From: an uncultured bacterium
GTDB taxonomy: Bacteria; Verrucomicrobiota; Kiritimatiellia; RFP12; UBA1067
Length of the DNA stretch: 49,932 bases
Assembly (NCBI GenBank): GCA_902779565.1
Contig: CACZCD010000016.1
Coordinates: 1 to 49,932, forward strand
Reading direction: 5' to 3'
Shown piece by piece: positions 24,941 through 32,552 of this stretch. The stretch's first letter is position 1. Each line of letters begins with the position of its first letter. The translations under genes and the position numbers were made by a program. The notes beneath the pieces were generated by a model. That model was given only the letters and a program-made list of their open reading frames with translations. It was not told the DNA's origin and searched no databases.

Positions 24941-25273
24941 TCACTTCGAGCTCTTGATGTAACGATACATGCGCGCCAAAGCCACAGCATCTGGCACAGG
25001 CGAGGAACGTCCATGATACTTTCGATATGTCATGCGGCCGCCATTGCGAAAGACAAGCATGGCCGTAACACGGGTTCCGTACTCAAATTCAGCGGCTTCA
25101 TAGTATCCAGCCACAACCCCTAACCGCAACAATGTCTTCCGACACTCAACCGGCGGCTGATTGTGCTGGGCATCGACACTCAAATCCATCCGGATGCTTT
25201 CGCCTGCGCCCGTTTGACCGCATGACAAAAGCACCAAGATGGACGTTAAGAGAATGCGAATTCGCCTACACAT
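24941..25273 (-). CDS. Small predicted lipoprotein, unknown function
   Basis: This is a 110-residue protein with an N-terminal Arg-rich and hydrophobic signal and a lipobox-like site (VLLSCGQTG), so it is probably lipid-anchored. The remainder is mixed α/β with no recognised motif (VVAGYYEAAEFEYGTRVTAM). It starts 11 bases after the stop of the lipoprotein gene at 25285-25803, so the two form an operon. It converges with the response regulator gene; the 124 bases between them hold nothing I can recognise. Confidence 0.6.
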   Translation of the reverse strand: MCRRIRILLTSILVLLSCGQTGAGESIRMDLSVDAQHNQPPVECRKTLLRLGVVAGYYEAAEFEYGTRVTAMLVFRNGGRMTYRKYHGRSSPVPDAVALARMYRYIKSSK

Positions 25274-25284
25274 ATGCGGAAGCG

Positions 25285-25803
25285 TTACCAGAACGAGACA
25301 CTTGTCTTGGCACGTGCATCCTCAAGCTTTTCCCAGGGTTCCAGTTGAATGACCTGAACATCCTTTTCCAGGACGACGGGTCGCTTGGAAATCTGCCTTA
25401 CGCTCTTCACGTAGGCGGGGAAGCCAACGGCCTCGCACTTCGTCTCGGAATAGAAGAAATAATCCGTGGTCGTATAGTGGTACAAGGCTCCCACAAGCGC
25501 ATCTGCACCGGATTTCTTGATGGCGTCATAGGTGGCAGCCCCCTTCGCCGCGCGAGTGCATGCATCAAAGGTAACCCCAGCTGGAGGCGTATAGCGCCCG
25601 TCATCAGACGCAAAGAACCAAAACCAGCAAGTGGCGCTTCCCGAACCATTGACCCGATTTGTAGCGATATCATAGTTGATGTAATAGGGACTATGGCTGT
25701 AATCGCTAAGTCCAGCCTGAGGATCAACATCACGATCCATGCGGCTCGAAACGCATCCGCACAGAAGTCCAACACAACCGATGCTCCAGATCAGTTTCTT
25801 CAT
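25285..25803 (-). CDS. Predicted lipoprotein, unknown function
   Basis: This is a 172-residue protein with a classical lipobox (CVGLLCGC). The mature part contains TYDAIKKSGADALVGALYHY followed by KCEAVGFPAYVKSV, a layout shared by small envelope lipoproteins of unknown role in gut bacteria. There is no catalytic motif. It has its own extended -10 promoter at 25937 and is followed after 11 bases by a second small lipoprotein gene. Envelope stress or surface assembly would be possible roles, but nothing in the sequence decides this. Confidence 0.65.
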   Translation of the reverse strand: MKKLIWSIGCVGLLCGCVSSRMDRDVDPQAGLSDYSHSPYYINYDIATNRVNGSGSATCWFWFFASDDGRYTPPAGVTFDACTRAAKGAATYDAIKKSGADALVGALYHYTTTDYFFYSETKCEAVGFPAYVKSVRQISKRPVVLEKDVQVIQLEPWEKLEDARAKTSVSFW

Positions 25804-25936
25804 TTCGTTTTTCCTTTTTGCTTTGAAAGCTAAAACAGACCCCTTTTGAATTGAACGATTCAGTGGCCAACCACTTGGTGCACACGCACCACGTCAAACC
25901 GAAAGAAATCGCAATAGCCCGTTAAAATTGCTTTGA

Positions 25937-25945
25937 ATTATATCA
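25937..25945 (-). promoter_or_regulatory. Extended -10 promoter for the lipoprotein pair
   Basis: The minus strand reads TTTTGATATAAT, the same 12-base string as the promoter at 2525. It lies about 134 bases before the start at 25803, giving a long leader in which I see no riboswitch-like structure. Confidence 0.55.
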
Positions 25946-26013
25946 AAATCAGGACACACACTCAAGGCGGAACCGCATTATTGTAGGATGACGCACGACA
26001 TCCGGCGATTCAT

Positions 26014-28281
26014 TCACAGCAGAGGGTCCCAGCTGAGGTCAAGACGGGTGGGAACGTCCGCCGGCGGCGAAAAGCGGCGCGGGGCGGTTCGGGTCGTCAC
26101 CCACAGCCCGTCGAGCGCAAAGGACGTGAACGTATCGCCGTTGGCGGAGACGAGGCGCGAAGGCGCGTCCGTCGCCGGTTCCGTCACGCTGATGAAAAGC
26201 GGCGTGGATTGCTGGACGAGACGCTCAACCGGAATCGGGAACGGCAGCGACTCGGCCTCACGGCCGCTTTCGGGCGACAGCACACAGCGCCTGATGCCCA
26301 GCTCGGCGAGCGCCGCCGCCGCCAGCGCATTGAACGCGTAGAGCGACCAGTCCGCCGTGATGTCCTCAACGCCCAACGCCCGGAGCATCCGAAGCCCCGC
26401 CAGATCCGCCGTTTCCCACTTGACATAGCCCGCGCGCAGCAACGACTTGACGCGTCCGCGAAGCCGCCCATAATCCATCTCCTTCGTGAACACCGGCAAC
26501 GCCAGCCGCACCTCGTCGCCGAACTCCGGCACCTCTCCCGAATGACCGATCGCCACGACAACCTCGTCCCATGCGCCGTCGGGAACCGACTGACCCAACC
26601 GAACCTTAACTACACGCTGGGGAACACTCCCTTCCGGCGAAGCATCGCACGTTCTCGCGGTGCCCGTCAACACCGGATCGGATGAGAGCGCCTCACGGAC
26701 CGATGCAATCTTCTCCTGCCGACGCTTCAGCCGCGCCGCATCCAAACGCGCGACAAGTTCTCGCCGCAGGTCATTGAGCACCGAGGTCGGCACAAAAAGG
26801 CCTTCGGGATCCTCAACCGTGAGCGAGGCGAGCGACCAGCCGCTTCCACCCAACTTGCCGAAGCATTTCCGCACCGCCGCTTCCGTCCGCTCCGGATGCT
26901 GCGCCTTCTGCATCACCGGAACCGAGAGGGAAACCGTCTCGTCCCGGCAGACCGCCTCCACCACACCCGGACGGAGCCGCACAACAGCGTCCATCCGGTT
27001 CGCTCCTGGATAGTCGGAAGCCCGAAAAGGCGGAATCGGGAAGCGCCGCTTCACCGCGTTGGAGAGAGAGCAATGGACCGTGAGGATTGCATGCGGCGTG
27101 CCGAGCGCGGTGGTGAGCGCGTCCAAGAGCTTCTGATCGGAAATCTCAATCTCGACATCGCTCCCGGCGGGCACCTCAAACATCGGCTTGCGCGAAATCG
27201 CAAGCCGCATCTCGCCGATCCCCATGCCGAGCGGACGTCCCGTCTCCGTGTTCGCCGCGGCGCCGGAGACGACGAACTGGAGGCCGTCATGCCGCTCCAG
27301 CGCACGCCGCGTGTGCAGACGGAGCCAGGCGCGTCCGCCGCGATCCTTCGTGATATGCTTGACGGTTCCGATAGGCGTGCCTTGATGACCCAGATTGACG
27401 GGATCGATGAGATCCGCACGCGCCTGCCGCCAGCCATCGATGTAGAGATGCGTGGTGGCGCGGGAGAACACCGTCTCAAGATCGGCGCGCGACGTATCGG
27501 ACCTTCCGCCATCCAACAGGTCCCGGTAGCGCTTCACGACAGAGGCGACGTACAACTCGGACTTCATCCGCCCTTCAATCTTCAGCGAATGGACGCCCGC
27601 CTCACGCAAAAGGTCAAGCCGGTCGTCGAGACGGAGATCCTTCATGGAGAACGGAAGTCCGCGATTCCCCTCCGCATCGATGTAGGCCATGCGGCAGCAG
27701 TAGGCGCACCGCCCTCGGTTTCCGCTGCGGGCCCGCTCCATCGCCGAAAAGAGGCAGAGACCCGAAAGCGAGTAGCAGAGCGCCCCATGCACGAACACCT
27801 CGATCTCGCATCCGCACCGCTGCACGATGGAACGGATGTCGGCGGCCGGCAGCTCGCGCGCCAGCACCACGCGGCTGAACCCCAGTTCCTTCAGCGCCAG
27901 CACCCCTTCGAGGTTGTGCGCCACCAGCTGCGTGGAGGCATGGAGCGCGAGCGAAGGAAACTTCATACGAACGAGCCGCGCCACGCCGAGGTCCTGGACG
28001 ATCAGCGCATCCGGCGCCAATTCCTCCAGCTGTGCGAGCCGCTCCACGGCTTCGGAAAGCTCCACGTCCGAAAGGAGCGTGTTGAAGGTGACATACACCT
28101 TGCGTCCCTTCGCGTGGGCAACGGCCAGAATCTCCGCCAGCTCGTCAACGGAAAAGTTTACGGCCTGGGCGCGCGCCGAAAAGGAGTCCAGGCCGAGATA
28201 AACAGCATCGGCCCCGGCTTCAAACGCGGCGAGCGCCGTGCTGAAGGAACCCGCCGGGGCCAAAAGCTCGATGGCGTCCAT
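26014..28281 (-). CDS. Peptidase U32 family protein
   Basis: This is a 755-residue cytoplasmic protein of the U32 (collagenase-like/RlhA) family. Signatures: ELLAPAGSFSTALAAFEAGA, DAVYLGLDSFSARAQAVNFS, the VHGALCYSLSGLCLF and RGRCAYCCR cysteine clusters expected to bind an iron-sulfur cluster, and LKIEGRMKSELYVASVVKRY. Its length and C-terminal extension match the long U32 proteins with a DUF3656-type region. Members include RlhA (23S rRNA C2501 hydroxylation) and putative proteases; which applies here cannot be told. The ATG lies one base after the stop of the GH109-type gene, so the genes are co-translated. Confidence 0.88.
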   Translation of the reverse strand: MDAIELLAPAGSFSTALAAFEAGADAVYLGLDSFSARAQAVNFSVDELAEILAVAHAKGRKVYVTFNTLLSDVELSEAVERLAQLEELAPDALIVQDLGVARLVRMKFPSLALHASTQLVAHNLEGVLALKELGFSRVVLARELPAADIRSIVQRCGCEIEVFVHGALCYSLSGLCLFSAMERARSGNRGRCAYCCRMAYIDAEGNRGLPFSMKDLRLDDRLDLLREAGVHSLKIEGRMKSELYVASVVKRYRDLLDGGRSDTSRADLETVFSRATTHLYIDGWRQARADLIDPVNLGHQGTPIGTVKHITKDRGGRAWLRLHTRRALERHDGLQFVVSGAAANTETGRPLGMGIGEMRLAISRKPMFEVPAGSDVEIEISDQKLLDALTTALGTPHAILTVHCSLSNAVKRRFPIPPFRASDYPGANRMDAVVRLRPGVVEAVCRDETVSLSVPVMQKAQHPERTEAAVRKCFGKLGGSGWSLASLTVEDPEGLFVPTSVLNDLRRELVARLDAARLKRRQEKIASVREALSSDPVLTGTARTCDASPEGSVPQRVVKVRLGQSVPDGAWDEVVVAIGHSGEVPEFGDEVRLALPVFTKEMDYGRLRGRVKSLLRAGYVKWETADLAGLRMLRALGVEDITADWSLYAFNALAAAALAELGIRRCVLSPESGREAESLPFPIPVERLVQQSTPLFISVTEPATDAPSRLVSANGDTFTSFALDGLWVTTRTAPRRFSPPADVPTRLDLSWDPLL

Positions 28282-28282
28282 G

Positions 28283-29764
28283 TCAGACGTTCAGGGCCGC
28301 CTTGTCCTTCTTGACGTCCCCAACGCCGAGGCCCATCTTGGAAAGATCCACCGTCTCGATGCCGAGCGGCGGCTGCGTCTTCCACGCACCCTTCGTGAAG
28401 TCCGGGAAGTCCACGGAGCTGGAACGGTTGCGGACGGAGCGCTCGGAGAGTTCGCCGATGCAGCACGAGGCCGCGAGATCGTACACGTTGGTGTCCAAAG
28501 GAATGCCGTTCTGGAGACAGTACGCCCAGCGGAGATCCATCAGGAAGTCCATGCCGCCGTGTCCGCCAACCTTCATGGCGATCTCACCGGCCTGCTTCCA
28601 GTACGGGTGCATGTACTGCTTGCGAAGCTCCTTCTGCTTCGCCTCCGGGAAGTAGGCGTGCACGCCGGCGCCGGACTTCTCCTCCCAGCCAAAGCGCACG
28701 GGCCATTCGCTCGTGATCGCCTTGTCGCCGTAGAGGAAGGCGCCGCCCGCGAGCGTTCCCTTCGTTCCGGTGATACGGTTGATGCGCGAATAGGGACGCG
28801 GCGAGGAGACGTCGTGCTGGATCATGATCGAGCGCCCCTTCACGGTCTTCACGAGCGTCGTGTTCATGTCGCCCATCTGCACCTTGTGCTCATGGTGCCA
28901 GTCGCCGGCAGGATAGTTGGCCTTGCCGTACGCCTCGAAGTTGAACTGGTCCGACTCGAGCGAGACGAGGTAGTCGAAGCGGTCGCCGCGGTTGATGCCC
29001 ATGTACTCCATGAGCGGAATCAGCCCGTGGGTGACATACTGGTTGCCCTTGTGCTTCGTGTTCCAGCGCAGACGCCAGTGGTTCCAGTAGGCGTGCGGGT
29101 CCTTCCCGAGATCGCCGTAGTTGTGATCGCGCAGATCGTGGATGTACGCGCCCTCCGCATGGACGAGATCGCCGAGGAGGCCCAGCCGGCAGAGGTTGAG
29201 CGCCAACATCTCGGCCTCGCCGTAGCAGCAGTTCTCGAGCTGCATGCAGTTGAGCTTCAACGATTCGGAGGTCTCGACCAGCTCCCAGCATTCATCGACC
29301 GTGAACGCGCTCGGCACCTCGATGAAGACGTGCTTGCCGCCGCGCATCGCACAGAGCGCCACCGGCACGTGGAGCTCCCACGGCGTGGTGTTGTAGATGC
29401 AGTCCGCGCCATCCCAGTCGCACAGCCGCCGATACGCATCGGCACCCACGAACTCCTTCGCCGCCGGCTTCTTGTTCTCCTTCAGCCACTTCTGCTGGAT
29501 GTCCACGCGCCTCTGCTCGATGTCGCAGAGCGCCACGACCTCCACGCCCGGAATGCTGGCCAGACGGTGCACGGCGCCCGAGCCCCGCGAACCGATTCCC
29601 ACGCATCCCACGCGGATCTTCTTGAGCGGCTTCGCCGCAAAACCGAACATCGACCCGCCCGCGCCGCAGCACGGGGCGTTCTTCGCGCTTATGCATCCGG
29701 CGGCAATCGCCGCCGCGCCCATCCAGGCCGTTCCTTTCAGAAACTCTCTCCGATTCGTATCCAT
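28283..29764 (-). CDS. GH109-type Gfo/Idh/MocA protein, Tat-exported (putative α-N-acetylgalactosaminidase)
   Basis: This is a 493-residue protein. I choose ATG 29764 behind AAGGAG; a start at 29800 lacks support. The N-terminus has a twin-arginine signal (TNRREFLKGTAWMGAAAI) ending in a lipobox-like AAGC. Residues about 55-180 are the Rossmann domain (RVGCVGIGSRGSG, VVALCDIEQRRVD). Motifs typical of GH109 follow: NTTPWELHVPVAL, CWELVETSES, ENCCYGEAEMLALNL, GAYIHDLRDHNYGD, and IMIQHDVSSPRPYS. GH109 enzymes use tightly bound NAD+ to cleave terminal α-GalNAc. That activity is inferred from family, and Gfo/Idh relatives exist with other roles. It lies between the OPA transporter and the U32 gene in one orientation. 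Confidence 0.85.
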   Translation of the reverse strand: MDTNRREFLKGTAWMGAAAIAAGCISAKNAPCCGAGGSMFGFAAKPLKKIRVGCVGIGSRGSGAVHRLASIPGVEVVALCDIEQRRVDIQQKWLKENKKPAAKEFVGADAYRRLCDWDGADCIYNTTPWELHVPVALCAMRGGKHVFIEVPSAFTVDECWELVETSESLKLNCMQLENCCYGEAEMLALNLCRLGLLGDLVHAEGAYIHDLRDHNYGDLGKDPHAYWNHWRLRWNTKHKGNQYVTHGLIPLMEYMGINRGDRFDYLVSLESDQFNFEAYGKANYPAGDWHHEHKVQMGDMNTTLVKTVKGRSIMIQHDVSSPRPYSRINRITGTKGTLAGGAFLYGDKAITSEWPVRFGWEEKSGAGVHAYFPEAKQKELRKQYMHPYWKQAGEIAMKVGGHGGMDFLMDLRWAYCLQNGIPLDTNVYDLAASCCIGELSERSVRNRSSSVDFPDFTKGAWKTQPPLGIETVDLSKMGLGVGDVKKDKAALNV

Positions 29765-29811
29765 AGTTACTCCTTTGTTTGGTGGTTCGTAAGATACCAA
29801 ATGTCGCCCTC

Positions 29812-29837
29812 CCCCGCAACTAAAAAGAGTTGCAGGG
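29812..29837 (-). terminator. Hairpin after the OPA transporter gene
   Basis: A 10-bp stem with one G·U pair (CCCTGCAACT / AGTTGCGGGG on the minus strand) closes a 6-base U-rich loop. It lies 11 bases after the transporter stop and before the GH109-type gene. No U-tract follows the stem, so it may be an attenuator or mRNA-end stabiliser rather than a full terminator. Confidence 0.5.
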
Positions 29838-29847
29838 CGTCACGTGA

Positions 29848-31227
29848 TTAGCGCACGTCGGCGCGCCAGATGAGAGAGAGGACCGCTCCGCCGACAAGCG
29901 CGGCGGCAAGGATCGTGGCGTAGGCGGCGTTCCAACCCCAGTGCTGTGCGACAAATCCGAAACCGATGCCCGAAAGGATTGTCGAGGCGTAGGAGAAGAT
30001 GCCCACGAAGCCGCCCGCGACCCCCGCCGCACGCGGCGTAGCCTGCTGCGTGGTCGCCACGCCCAGAAGCGCCTGCGGCCCGTAGATGAAGAACCCGATC
30101 ATCATGAACGGCAGAAGCTTCACCACCAGCGGCGCAGACACCGGCACGAACCAAAACGCCGCAATCGCCAGCGCCGCCCCCGCCATGCAGAGGACGCTCG
30201 TACGATGTGCGCAGCTGTTGAAAAAGCGATCCGTCGCCCAGCCCGCGACGACCATGCCGAGATTGCCGCCAACGATCTCAAAGACGAAACAGAGCGTCGT
30301 CGCGGCCGCGAGGGACAGACCCTTCGTCTCCATCAGAAGCACAATGCCCCAGTCGAGCGCGGCGAACCGCACCGTATAGACAAAGAAGTCGGCAATGGCG
30401 ATGATCCACACCTTCGGATTGCGGAACACCCAGCGCGAAACGTAGGATTTGTAGTCGTCACCATTTGACTGACAATCGCCTGATATCTTCAGGTGCGAAG
30501 TCTCAACCCCAGAATGCCCCTCTGCGTCTCTGCGGCTCTGCGTGAGATTGATTCCTTCATTCTCCGTGTGAGATATTGCGACCTCCTCCGGCGAATCCTT
30601 GAACAGGAACAGCACCGCCACGCCGCCCGCCGCCGCAATCGCCGCCGGCACGATGAAGCAGAGCCGCCATGAATGGAACAGCGGAATCAGCAGCCAGCCA
30701 CAGAGCGCGAACACCGCCCCCGCCCCGATGGAATGCGACAGGTTCCAGATAGACTGCTTCGTCGAAAGCTCCTCCGGCGGGAACCACTTCGGGAGCGTCT
30801 TGATGCACGGGCCTACGCCCATCCCTTGGAAATACTGGTTCACGATCCAGATGATGCCCATCGTCCAGACAAGCGCCGTGGCGGCTGCCGCGCCTTCCTT
30901 GACGGCCGGAGCCGCGCCGCCCAGAACAAGGAAATCGCTCAGCCCGAACAGCACATTCACGAACGAGCAGATGAAGAGACCGATCGCCATCACCTTGCGC
31001 GCGGAGTTGCGGTCCGCCACGATGCCGTTCAGGAAGCGCCCCACACCATACACAATGCCGCCACAGGTGAGGAACGCACCAAGCTGTACCTTGGAGACGC
31101 CGATATCGCCGAGAAGCGGCATGGCGATGGAAAGATTCTTGCGGATCACGTAATAGAGGGCGTAGCCCCCCATCGTCACCAGCAGCGTCTCCCACTGCCA
31201 CCATTTCAATGATCTTGATGCCGTCAT
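29848..31227 (-). CDS. OPA-family (GlpT/UhpT-like) MFS transporter
   Basis: This is a 459-residue, 12-TM major facilitator. I place the start at ATG 31227, which overlaps the gpsA stop as ATGA; an upstream GTG at 31251 is less likely. OPA-family features: YYVIRKNLSIAMPLLG in TM1, GRFLNGIVADRNSARKVMAI after TM2, and GVGPCIKTLPKWFPPEELST with NLSHSIGAG around TM4-5. The family exchanges organophosphates such as glycerol-3-phosphate or hexose-phosphates for inorganic phosphate. The neighbouring glycerol-3-phosphate dehydrogenase favours glycerol-3-phosphate (inference). The central cytoplasmic loop carries an insertion (INLTQSRRDAEGHSG) encoded by an octamer repeat. Confidence 0.88.
   Translation of the reverse strand: MTASRSLKWWQWETLLVTMGGYALYYVIRKNLSIAMPLLGDIGVSKVQLGAFLTCGGIVYGVGRFLNGIVADRNSARKVMAIGLFICSFVNVLFGLSDFLVLGGAAPAVKEGAAAATALVWTMGIIWIVNQYFQGMGVGPCIKTLPKWFPPEELSTKQSIWNLSHSIGAGAVFALCGWLLIPLFHSWRLCFIVPAAIAAAGGVAVLFLFKDSPEEVAISHTENEGINLTQSRRDAEGHSGVETSHLKISGDCQSNGDDYKSYVSRWVFRNPKVWIIAIADFFVYTVRFAALDWGIVLLMETKGLSLAAATTLCFVFEIVGGNLGMVVAGWATDRFFNSCAHRTSVLCMAGAALAIAAFWFVPVSAPLVVKLLPFMMIGFFIYGPQALLGVATTQQATPRAAGVAGGFVGIFSYASTILSGIGFGFVAQHWGWNAAYATILAAALVGGAVLSLIWRADVR
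30520..30543 (-). repeat. Octamer repeat (CTCTGCGT) in the transporter loop
   Basis: Three 8-base units (CTCTGCGT, CTCTGCGG, CTCTGCGT on the plus strand) encode the TQSRRDAE portion of the central cytoplasmic loop of the OPA transporter. The segment is polar and lies between TM6 and TM7, where an insertion should be tolerated. Confidence 0.8.
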
Positions 31228-32333
31228 GTCTCGAACGTAAACTTCTCCCACGGGATGTTTACGGGCTTCTTCTCGGTGAGGATCTCATCGATGTGCATGA
31301 GAAGCGGGAAGTCGGCGGCGTTGAGCCGCCCCGCCGCGCACAGCGCCTTCACGGCGCGCGCCACGCGTACCGCGACAACAAGCGACTCCAGCGTCACGCC
31401 CTTCAGTTCTGCCTTCGCCTCGTCGATGTTCAGGCCGCGTCCGAGCAGGATGCCGACGAGACGCGTCCGTCCACCATAGACCGTCACGTACAAATCACCC
31501 GCGCCCACGCAGAGGTTTTCAAGCGTTCCCGCGCCCTGAAGGTCGAGAAGCTTCTTCATCTCCTTCACCGCCTGACCAAAAACGGCAGCCTGCGAATTGA
31601 AGTGGAGTTCCGAGTCGAGACCGAACGCCTTCTGGTTCAAGCCGATGGTGAGCGCGATGCCAAGCGCGTAGCCGTTCTTGAGCGCGACCGCGCTCTCGAT
31701 GCCAACGACATCCGTGGAGAGTGAAATGTGGTAGTAGTCAGTGGCCATCGCATTCTTCATCATGCGCAGGGCCTCCATGTCCTTGCCGCAGAACGCGACT
31801 TCGGTCTGGTCGTGGGCAACCAGCTCGTAGGACGTGCAAGGGCCACCAATCGCGCAGATCGTGCGCTTCAGTCCCTTCTCGGCAAGCTTCGCCTCCCAGA
31901 GTTCAGGATAGCAGAGGAGTTTTTCGCCGTCGAACGGACGCGGCGCGTCCTTGGCGAGCGGCGACGCCCCGTCAACGTCAAAGAGCCCCTTCGTCACCGA
32001 GAGAACCGGTAGACTTTCAGGCAGCTTCGGCAAAACTTCCTCGCCGAACCAATCGACGCCGAAGCTCGACACGCCGCCGATGACGAAATCCACCCCTTCG
32101 ATCGCCTTCTCCATCTCCTCAATCTGGTAGAACTCGCACCCTTCCGGGAACGGCGGGATGCCCTTCGGGAAATGCTTCGCGAACTTCGGATGCCGGTTCG
32201 TCTTCCGGCACTCGTCGATGATCTCGCGGTCGAGGGGCGTGCCCACGAGCCGCACTGTGTTTCCGTTTTCACGGGCCGGGAACGCCAGCGCGCTTCCCAT
32301 CATGCCCGATCCGATGATTGCTATTGTCGCCAT
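31224..32333 (-). CDS. gpsA: NAD(P)-dependent glycerol-3-phosphate dehydrogenase
   Basis: This 369-residue cytoplasmic enzyme interconverts dihydroxyacetone phosphate and glycerol-3-phosphate for phospholipid synthesis. The N-terminal Rossmann motif is IGSGMMGSA. Other family motifs are VLSVTKGLFD, GGPCTSYELVAH, the substrate-binding region VVGIESAVALKNGYALGIA (catalytic Lys), and CVGAGDLYVTVYGGRTRLVG. The ATG is directly preceded by a heptamer array and lacks a Shine-Dalgarno sequence. A 37-codon leader ORF with a good ribosome-binding site lies upstream in the same transcript. The stop overlaps the transporter ATG, so the two are translationally coupled. Confidence 0.92.
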   Translation of the reverse strand: MATIAIIGSGMMGSALAFPARENGNTVRLVGTPLDREIIDECRKTNRHPKFAKHFPKGIPPFPEGCEFYQIEEMEKAIEGVDFVIGGVSSFGVDWFGEEVLPKLPESLPVLSVTKGLFDVDGASPLAKDAPRPFDGEKLLCYPELWEAKLAEKGLKRTICAIGGPCTSYELVAHDQTEVAFCGKDMEALRMMKNAMATDYYHISLSTDVVGIESAVALKNGYALGIALTIGLNQKAFGLDSELHFNSQAAVFGQAVKEMKKLLDLQGAGTLENLCVGAGDLYVTVYGGRTRLVGILLGRGLNIDEAKAELKGVTLESLVVAVRVARAVKALCAAGRLNAADFPLLMHIDEILTEKKPVNIPWEKFTFET

Positions 32334-32361
32334 TTTAGTGGTTAGTTGTTAGTGGTTAGTT
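32334..32361 (-). repeat. Heptamer array (GTTAGTK) abutting the gpsA start codon
   Basis: Four 7-base units on the plus strand (TTTAGTG, GTTAGTT, GTTAGTG, GTTAGTT) plus a partial unit begin at the base next to the gpsA ATG. Read on the minus strand the unit is AACTAAC/CACTAAC, the same family as at 16953 and 24157. It occupies the place where a ribosome-binding site would be expected. Confidence 0.85.
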
Positions 32362-32387
32362 TTAGTGATCTCCAGGTTTCGGTCGAA

Positions 32388-32401
32388 GCGGTGATCACCG
32401 C
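32388..32401. promoter_or_regulatory. Perfect 14-bp palindrome over the leader ORF stop codon
   Basis: GCGGTGATCACCGC is self-complementary over all 14 bases and contains the TGA stop of the 37-codon leader ORF. It is 55 bases upstream of the gpsA ATG. It could be a protein-binding site or a weak mRNA structure; there is no further evidence. Confidence 0.35.
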
Positions 32402-32508
32402 GCCGACCTTACCCCTTCCTCAAATCCGGAAAGTGGATCCGCTCGCCGCCGCAGCGACTCAAGAACCATCTGCTCCACCACTTCTGCCGATACCTTCGCA
32501 ATTCGCAT
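32395..32508 (-). CDS. 37-codon leader ORF or gene remnant upstream of gpsA
   Basis: ATG 32508 lies 7 bases after a strong AAAAAAGGAG ribosome-binding site and 26 bases after a TATAAT -10 element. The peptide (MRIAKVSAEVVEQMVLESLR, then RRADPLSGFEEGVRSAR) is Arg/Glu-rich with no motif I recognise. The stop codon sits in a 14-bp palindrome. It may be a translated leader peptide or the 5' remnant of a longer gene; the sequence after the stop reads openly in another frame (VGAVITASTETW), which allows a frameshifted remnant. Confidence 0.4.
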   Translation of the reverse strand: MRIAKVSAEVVEQMVLESLRRRADPLSGFEEGVRSAR

Positions 32509-32533
32509 CCAATAACTCCTTTTTTAAGCACGT

Positions 32534-32539
32534 ATTATA
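32534..32539 (-). promoter_or_regulatory. -10 element for the leader ORF-gpsA operon
   Basis: The minus strand reads TTTTTAGTATAATAC with a perfect TATAAT hexamer. It is followed by AAAAAAGGAG and the leader ORF. The distance to gpsA is about 200 bases, so gpsA would be expressed from a long leader. Confidence 0.5.
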
Positions 32540-32552
32540 CTAAAAACCGCCC

